Shown here piece by piece: positions 57,816-64,000 of a DNA stretch of 64,000 bases. Made by a program: the position numbers and the translations under genes. This stretch comes from Zea mays. Taxonomy: Eukaryota; Streptophyta; Magnoliopsida; Poales; Poaceae. Position 1 is the first letter of the stretch. Each line of letters starts with the position of its first letter. Under the pieces are notes generated by a model. It was not told the origin of the DNA. It worked only from the letters and a program-made list of their open reading frames with translations, and made no database searches. The stretch covers positions 116,221,982 to 116,285,981 of the forward strand of contig NC_050097.1 in the NCBI RefSeq assembly GCF_902167145.1, in the 5' to 3' direction.

Positions 57816-58899
57816 TGTCTCCGTCTGAGTCGATTAAGGACCTTCTTGATGTAGGCTTGCTGATCAAGGACCCTTTAACTGGTCACATGCTTCATCATGG
57901 GTAAGCTTTGCCTCGGGCAGACTAATACCAGAATAAGATAACACGCAATGGGAGTGGAGAGATGGCGAGAGTAGCGTGTACCCTCCGTGGCAAGAGGCTG
58001 GATGGTGGTGTATCTGTGCTCTCGGTTGGCGTGAACCTGATCTGGTCTTAAGAACCCTGGTGGCGAGCTGACATATGCAAGGGTTAAGTGCTACATATGT
58101 CATGTGATTGGAGATCCTTAGCTGAGTATAATCGATTCGGATCACCGTAACTTCACGGACATGAAGACTTGGTCACTGCCCTACACGTAGCATTCCAGTG
58201 AATAAGAAGGGTTGTTAAGAAATTTGCTAGTATAGGTCAAGTGATTGAACTAGGGTAGAAAGAACTCTAGATACAAGTAAATTTACTTAACCTGACAAGT
58301 AAAACTGGATTTTAAGGATCCACTATTAGTAAGCATTTATGCAAACATAGTCTTTGATTATTGATAAGCTATACCTTGACTCCCAAAGGCCAGCATATCC
58401 TTGAGAGTCTTTTATTTTGACGGGTAAGACTTGCAAAAGTACATTTCGTACTCAAGGCTTTGTCCCATGTTGTTTTAGGTGATGAAGTAGCAAACTTTTG
58501 TTGTTTCTGTTCCAAGGTGGCACCAAAAGAAGAAAATCAAGATTGAAGCTGCAGGAGGAAAGGTCCTCCGTTAAGAAAAACCTTTTACTGTTTATCGGGA
58601 GCGGTTTTCGCCTCCCAGGTTATGTAATAATAATACTCAGCACTCTTATATTTGCTCTGGTCTATAATAAATACTACTCTTTCTTACTTTTAAATAAAGT
58701 AAGTTATTGTAACTACTTCCACATTTTCGTACCTCCAATGTATTGTAATGTCTGTGTGACGGGTAAAACGCTCTTGGGCAAGGTAAGGAATTCAGAAACC
58801 GAATTTGTCAAGTGGTCAGGCGCACCTGCAGGGTTGTCTGAGTTCCGTTGGACAAGCACAACTATAGGTGGGCCTAATGACTTGGGAGGTTCTGTCACA
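57816..58899 (+). repeat. 5' LTR of E, second part
   Basis: Continues the LTR after F and ends GGTTCTGTCACA, next to the primer-binding site. Confidence 0.85.
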
Positions 58900-58901
58900 G
58901 C

Positions 58902-58914
58902 TGGTATCGGAGCG
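58902..58914 (+). promoter_or_regulatory. primer-binding site of E
   Basis: TGGTATCGGAGCG, two bases after the LTR, initiator-methionine-like with an A to G change. Confidence 0.75.
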
Positions 58915-59133
58915 AAGCCCATCTCTGCAGATGTTATGAGACATTTTCAAAAAGAATTTTCAAAGACTTATCTAGAAATTTTCTTTCCTTCTTATCTAAG
59001 TACCTTCTGAAGTACTTATTTTAAAGATCAGATAGTAGAGTGCAATGTATAGAAGGTTGTGCATCAACTAAGGTTGATTCTTTAATTATACATGCATCAT
59101 ACTAAAAACTATACTAATAAAAATTTCCCCCTC

Positions 59134-59145
59134 ATGGAGATATGA
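59134..59145 (+). other. minimal upstream ORF overlapping the start of ORF1 of E
   Basis: ATG GAG ATA TGA. Its stop overlaps the ATG of ORF1 (59142-59144) as ATGA, an arrangement that could permit reinitiation. Seen directly. Function inferred. Confidence 0.4.
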
Positions 59146-59657
59146 CGCCGCGCACAAGAAAAATCGCGCGCAAGTCTACCAGGCCAATTGGCGTACCCCG
59201 CCATCAACTAGCCCCAAGGCATGAGGACAGTAGTAGTGGTAGCAATGATCCTATCGGAGATCTGGAAGCTCAAGTAGAACAGCTTCGATCAGAGCTCCGT
59301 CACAGGAACGAAGTATGGGTCGAGGATGGTCAGCGAATAAACGAGTTGAGAACGGACATCCGACACTTGCAAGACCAACTTGCTGAACGAGATTTAGCGC
59401 TCGATTGGGCTGTTAACTCACGTTCACTTGCTTTGTCCAAGGAAGCCAAAGCTCGAGCCCGCATGGAGGAGCTTAGCACAGTCATGGACAACTTACAGGT
59501 TTACTATAATACACTACATGAGGAAGTTCATGTATTGTATTCACAACTGCACCCTAAGTACATGCGGATCCTGTCGGAATGGAAGCAGGATCTTCTGGAG
59601 CAGCGGGTGAAGCCCTTGGTGGGGAACTGGACCTTTTTAGGCCCCCTCCTTCAATGA
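59142..59657 (+). CDS. upstream ORF of E: coiled-coil protein of unknown function
   Basis: 171 residues, intact. Basic N-terminus (TPRTRKIARKSTRP), then a long heptad-rich helix from about residue 45 to 135 (LEAQVEQLRSELRHRNEV, INELRTDIRHLQDQLAERD). It precedes gag and is not gag: there is no capsid or CCHC motif. Element A has a different coiled-coil-like ORF in the same place. The product might be a structural or regulatory partner of gag, but nothing in the sequence shows this. Start chosen at the first ATG that opens the full frame, 242 bases after the LTR. Confidence 0.6.
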   Translation: MTPRTRKIARKSTRPIGVPRHQLAPRHEDSSSGSNDPIGDLEAQVEQLRSELRHRNEVWVEDGQRINELRTDIRHLQDQLAERDLALDWAVNSRSLALSKEAKARARMEELSTVMDNLQVYYNTLHEEVHVLYSQLHPKYMRILSEWKQDLLEQRVKPLVGNWTFLGPLLQ

Positions 59658-59866
59658 ATCTGGTCGACGAATGGTCTCCTACACCCGACAGCGAAGCTAC
59701 CAAAAGTGATAAGAAGCTAGAGTAGTGTAATATAGAAATAGTGATAATGTGTAATAGGTAATGTAATCCTGTTGTAAATTCGAGTCTGTATCATTACCTT
59801 TTGAAGTAATGTAAAATAGATGGTTTGCTTTGGCATATTATATTTTCCAAATGTTCTTTGCCTCAG

Positions 59867-60945
59867 ATGTCGTCCAGGACCCGTGGACAGGATGGTGCGG
59901 GAACCTCCCGTGGGTGGGAAGCTACTCCTAACCCGCCACCAGTACCCCCAACCTTGGCTGAGGTTATCGCTGCCTTAGTCAATGCAACAGCCGATAACAC
60001 CCGCTTTCTGCGGGAAATGGCGGGACAACAAATGCAACAGCAAGGCGGGCGAGCGTATCCGCAAGGACCCCGCGAAACTTCATATTTGGACTTCTCAGAG
60101 ACACGTCCCCCATTATTTGTCAAGGCTGAAGATCCTCTTGAAGCAGATGAGTGGATCTGGGTTATCGAACAAATGTTTGGGCTTCTCCGATGCACAGAGA
60201 CTCAAAAGCCCTTATTTGCGGCGCAACAGTTGCGGGGCCCTGCCAGCACTTGGTGGGGAAATTATGTGGCTATCCAGCCTGCTGGTCATCAAATTACCTG
60301 GGACGAATTCAAACTGGCTTTCCGGGAGCACTATATTCCTGAAGGGGTGCTCCGTATGAAATAGGAAGAATTTATGAAGCTCAAACAGGATGGAGATACT
60401 GTCACTCAGTATCTCAACAAATTCAACCACTTGTCCCAGTATGCCATCGATCAGGTCAACACTGATTTGAAGAAGAAAAATTGTTTTATGAGAGACCTCA
60501 ATGACCGGTTGCAGCGAAAAATGGCCACGTGCCTCGACCTCACTTACAGCAGGGCTGTCAGCACGGCGCTGGCAGTTGAAGCCAAATATGCAGGCCCAGG
60601 AAAATCAAAGGGCTATGGAGGCGACAGGCCCAACCAGGGGCCTGAGAAGAGACAAAGGTTGGTAATCCGACCTTTTAATCAAAATCGTTCTTCACCACGT
60701 CCACCCTCCTACCCCTTCAAGCAACCAGTCCTTATCCGTCCTGCCGATGCCCCCACCTCTACGAATCAGCCGGGTGCCCCTGGTACTCGTTTCCCTGCCC
60801 TCCCAAGCTCTTCAACAGGCTGCTTTAATTGTGGAAAGTTCGGACATTTTATCAAGGACTGTCCATACCCAAAGCAGAACAGATCAAATAATCAGCAGAG
60901 TTCAGGGAGTTCCGCTCAAGGACTAGGCGGATTTATTATATTCAA
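59867..60945 (+). pseudogene. gag of element E with CCHC knuckle
   Basis: ATG at 59867 (MSSRTRGQDG), preceded by a splice-acceptor-like TTTGCCTCAG. Retrotransposon gag domain: LEADEWIWVIEQMF, STWWGNYV, ITWDEFKLAFREHY. Zinc knuckle CFNCGKFGHFIKDC at 60821-60862. Lesions: TAG at 60362-60364 in the middle of the capsid domain (likely former Gln) and a frame change near 60935 before protease. Confidence 0.87.
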
Positions 60946-62259
60946 GTGGCCACGACACCGGAAGGAGAACCGGTTATGATGGGTACGTTTCTTGTGGCCA
61001 ATCACCCTGCAGTTATTCTTTTTGATTCTGGTGCTTCACATACATTCATAAGCAAGAAGTTTGTGGAGCAACATTGCATTCCATACAATGAATCAAGGGA
61101 AGGGTTTATAATTCATTCGCCTTGGGGACAAATATTCACTAAAGAGGTGGCTTTCCATGTGCCCACAACATTGGCTGAACGGGACATTCCTACCAACATG
61201 ATTGTTCTAATAGGCCAAGATATAGATGTAATTCCGGGCATGAATTGGTTAGCCCAGCATAAAGCAATCCTCAACACTGATCTGAGAACCATTAGGTTGA
61301 GTTATGGCCAAGAAGAGGTTCTCTTATCCATCCCCGTAGCCATTCCAGCTAAACCATTTGGCAGAGTATATGAAGCCATTATAACGGAGATCCAAGATAT
61401 TCCGGTAGTATGTGAATTCCCGGACGTCTTTCCAGAAGATCTGCCTGGATTGCCTCCAGAAAGAGATGTAGAATTTGTGATTGAGTTGAAGCCCGGTATG
61501 GCTCCTATTTCTAGAAGGTCGTATCGAATGCCTCCAAATGAACTGGCAAAACTCAAGACCCAATTACAAGATCTACTAGAAAAGGGATTCATCCGACCAA
61601 GCTCATCACCTTGGGGTTGTCCAGCCATCTTTGTGAAGAAGAAGGACCAAACACTTCGGATGTGCGTGGATTATAGACCCCTTAATGAGGTCACAATCAA
61701 GAATAAGTACCCTCTTCCCCGGATTGACATCCTATTTGATCAACTTACCGGAGCCTGGGTATTTTCCAAGATTGACCTCAGGTCGGGTTATCATCAGATC
61801 CGTATCAGACCCGAAGATATACCCAAGACCGCATTCACTACGTGGTATGGATTATTTGAATATCTGGTTATGTCTTTCGGACTAACAAATGCTCTTGCCC
61901 ACTTCACATATCTTATGAATTCGGTATTCATGCCCGAGTTGGATAAATTCATGGTGGTATTCATTGATGATATCTTGATATATTCTAAGAATGAAGAGGA
62001 GCATGCTCGGCATTTGCAGATCGTATTAAAGTGCTTAAGGGAGCATCAACTATATGCTAAATTCAGTAAGTGCGCGTTTTGGCTGGAGGAGATCCAATTT
62101 CTGGGATATGTATTATCTGCCAAGGGGATTGCGGTGGATCTCAGCAAAGTCAAGGATATTTTGGAGTGGAAACCCCCAACCACTATACATCAAGTCCGAA
62201 GTTTCCTTGGACTGGCTGGTTATTACCGTCGATTCATTCTAGATTTTTCAAGCTTGTGA
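60946..62259 (+). pseudogene. element E protease and reverse transcriptase
   Basis: 437 open codons. Protease motif [10 protein letters not shown] (Asp codon 61024-61026). RT has [35 protein letters not shown] and the catalytic FIDD in [12 protein letters not shown] (about 61960-61985). RT continues to the [11 protein letters not shown] segment, where a one-base deletion near 62250 breaks the frame before RNase H. A nearly complete Tekay/Del-type RT with no internal stop. Confidence 0.9.
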
Positions 62260-62573
62260 AACCAATCACAAGTTTATTGAAGAATGATACTAAATTTAAT
62301 TGGTCTTCAAGATGTAATGAAGCCTTTGAGCAGCTGAAAGTATTATTTACCACATCAGGCAGTGGTCTAGGCTGTGTTCTAATGCAAGAAGGTCCAGTGA
62401 TAGCTTATGCTTCAAGGTAGTTACGCCGGCATGAGGAACATTATCCAACTCATGACCTGGAGTTAGCTGCTGTGGTTCATGCCCTAAAAATATGGCGTCA
62501 TTATCTGCTGGGGAATATATGTCATATTTATACAGGTCATAAAAGTTTGAAGTACATCTTTACATAGTCAGAG
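62250..62573 (+). pseudogene. element E RNase H, internally deleted
   Basis: KPITSLLKNDTKFNW and EAFEQLKVLFTT are followed directly by GSGLGCVLMQEGPVIAYASR. The segment that normally holds the first catalytic Asp is missing (deletion near 62355). In-frame TAGs at 62418-62420 and 62565-62567 both stand where a Gln is expected. Confidence 0.8.
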
Positions 62574-63998
62574 TTGAATATGAGACAGAGGAGATGGCTT
62601 GAGCTGATTAAAGATTATGAACTGGAGATTCACTATCACCTAGGCAAGGCTAATATAGTGGCAGATGCGTTAAGTCGCAAGGCTTTCTGTCATTGTCTTA
62701 CAATGAAGACTTCTGACATTATGTTGTGCCAAGAAATGGAGAAGTTGAACCTGGGAATAATTCAACATGGAACTTCAAATCACTTAAAGCTTGAGTCAAT
62801 CCTCCTGCAAAGAATAATTGATGCCCAAAGAAATGATGTGGGTATGAAACACATTCATGAGAAAATAGAGGCATGTAAAGCCAACTGCTTCAGAAGAGAT
62901 GATCAAGGTGTTGTATGGTTTAACCACCGCATAGTTGTGCCTAAGAATGATGAGATCCACCAGCAAATTTTAGATAAAGCCCATCTTAGTCGCTATTCTA
63001 TTCATCCCGGAAGCACTAAGATGTATCATGATCTAAAACATCATTATTGGTGGACAAAGATGAAGGTTGAAATCACACGCTATGTGGCAAGATGTGACAC
63101 TTGCAGACGTGTCAAAGCCATATATATGAAGGCTACTGGTCCATTACAATCTTTACCTATACCAACATGGAAATGGGAGGATATAAGCATGGAATTTATT
63201 GTGGGATTGCCCAGGACAGCAAGAGGGTATGATTCCATCTGGGTCATTGTTGATCAACTTACAAAGATCGCCCACTTCCTTCCAGTCCGGGTAAAGTATA
63301 CAATGGCCACATATGCAGAGTTATACATTGGCCGTATTCTTAGTTTGCATGGTGTTCCAAAGACCATAGTGTCGGATCGTGGACCGCAATTCGTGTCCAA
63401 ATTTTGGGAAGAACTTCACAAGGCTTTGGATACTAAATTGCTCCATAGTTCGGGCTATCATCATCAAACCAGTGGGCAAACTGAGAGGGTAAATCAAATA
63501 CTTGAGGACATGTTACAAGCTTGTGCTCTAGAATTTCCACAGAAATGGGATGAATGCTTTCCATTGGCGAAATTCTCATACAATAACAACTATCAAGAGA
63601 GCATCAAAATGGCACCCTTTGAAGCGCTGTATGGGCGACGATGTCATACTCCGTTAAACTGGTCTGAACCAGGTAAAAGAGGTTTCTTCAGGCTTGATAT
63701 GGTAAAGGAAACAGAAGAAAAGGTTCAGCGAATAATTCATAATTTCAAAGAAGCCCAAGCTCGACAGAAGAGTTATGCAGACAAGCGACGTCAACCCTTA
63801 CACGTTCAAGTTGAAGATTATGTCTACCTGAAAGTTTCACCAATGAAGGGTTTATCGCGTTTCGGGGTAAAGGGGAAGCTTGCACCCCGATACATTGGTC
63901 CTTTTCCTATCCTTGAAAGATATGGACCAGTGGCATACTGACTCCAGTTACCCGAAACCTTGTCTGCAGTACATAACGTGTTCCACGTGTCTCAATTG
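62574..63998 (+). pseudogene. element E RNase H end and integrase
   Basis: Starts in the RNase H tail (LEIHYHLGKANIVADALSRK). The integrase HHCC finger lies at about 63001-63110. In the core the expected first catalytic Asp is Glu (SMEF, codon 63192-63194). The second is VSDRG (Asp codon 63375-63377) and the Glu is GQTERV (codon 63483-63485), spaced exactly D-X60-D-X35-E. The C-terminal GPF/Y-like region (KLAPRYIGPFPI) is followed by TGA at 63939-63941 in place of an expected Arg, then continues in frame to the window edge. Confidence 0.85.
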
Positions 63999-64000
63999 AA

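Larger units (their letters stand above)
48773..64000 (+). mobile_element. E: Tekay/Del-like Ty3/gypsy element, 3' end beyond window
   Basis: 5' LTR (48773-58899, interrupted by F), primer-binding site, upstream ORF, gag, and pol in the order protease-RT-RNase H-integrase. The window ends just after the integrase core, where a chromodomain would be expected. The 3' LTR is not present. Coding is damaged but domains are well preserved. Confidence 0.9.

Noticed and set aside
1..64000. Host genes, tRNA, rRNA, centromeric satellite or virus genes
   Set aside because: No cloverleaf, rRNA-like segment, roughly 156-bp satellite periodicity or non-retroelement protein was recognised anywhere.

Overview
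The window is heterochromatic DNA of a grass nuclear genome, most likely a panicoid of the maize/sorghum/sugarcane kind. It is made almost entirely of nested LTR retrotransposons. The evidence is a CRM-type centromeric chromovirus, Tat-lineage (Grande/Xilon-Diguus-like) LTRs rich in CTTCG/CGAAGG, a Sirevirus with CACCGGAC/GTCCGGTG palindromes, and several long-LTR Tekay/Del-like families whose ends read TGT(A/C)...(T/C)ACA. I found no host gene, tRNA, rRNA, CRISPR array or bacterial signal. Family names are recognition calls made without a database.

Left half (1-36865): one plus-strand Tat-like element, called T here, spans the region and starts left of the window. Its gag (6847-7967) is cut on the left by a minus-strand CRM-like element (1-6846). 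T has no visible pol. It carries an antisense accessory gene running from 35883 down to 9022, with its own TATA box and two apparent introns. That gene is cut by two clean insertions. Element A (9643-27815, plus, 3.4-kb LTRs, target-site duplication GGCGT/GGCGC) itself contains element B (13410-21710, minus, 3.3-kb LTRs, duplication TGTAT, no coding interior). Element C (29087-34565, duplication CCTCC) is a Ty3/gypsy element whose two outer ends are both the U5 end of the LTR. T closes with its 3' LTR at 36198-36865.

Right half (37001-64000): a second Tat-like element in opposite orientation (T') begins with an LTR at 37001-37599. It is interrupted by a minus-strand Sirevirus, S (LTR 37668-38951, pol and gag to 48656). 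S contains a 4.2-kb solo LTR, D (39867-44108), in its RNase H, and the end of a C-family LTR, C2 (48657-48772), in its gag. C2 is cut by element E (48773 to beyond 64000, plus), a Tekay/Del-like element with upstream ORF, gag and pol. The 5' LTR of E holds element F (51703-57810, minus, noncoding interior, duplication TGTAG). The nesting T' > S > C2 > E > F is five deep.

Every coding region is decayed. Many premature stops look like CAG to TAG or CGA to TGA, as expected from deamination of methylated cytosine in silenced DNA. The most interesting signals are: a small hairpin with an invariant AGGA loop and varying but complementary arms, 17-19 bases before the LTR in A, B and F; the U5/U5-terminated element C; the spliced antisense gene of T; and the CRM copy whose R/U5/primer-binding region is replaced by unrelated promoter-like DNA.
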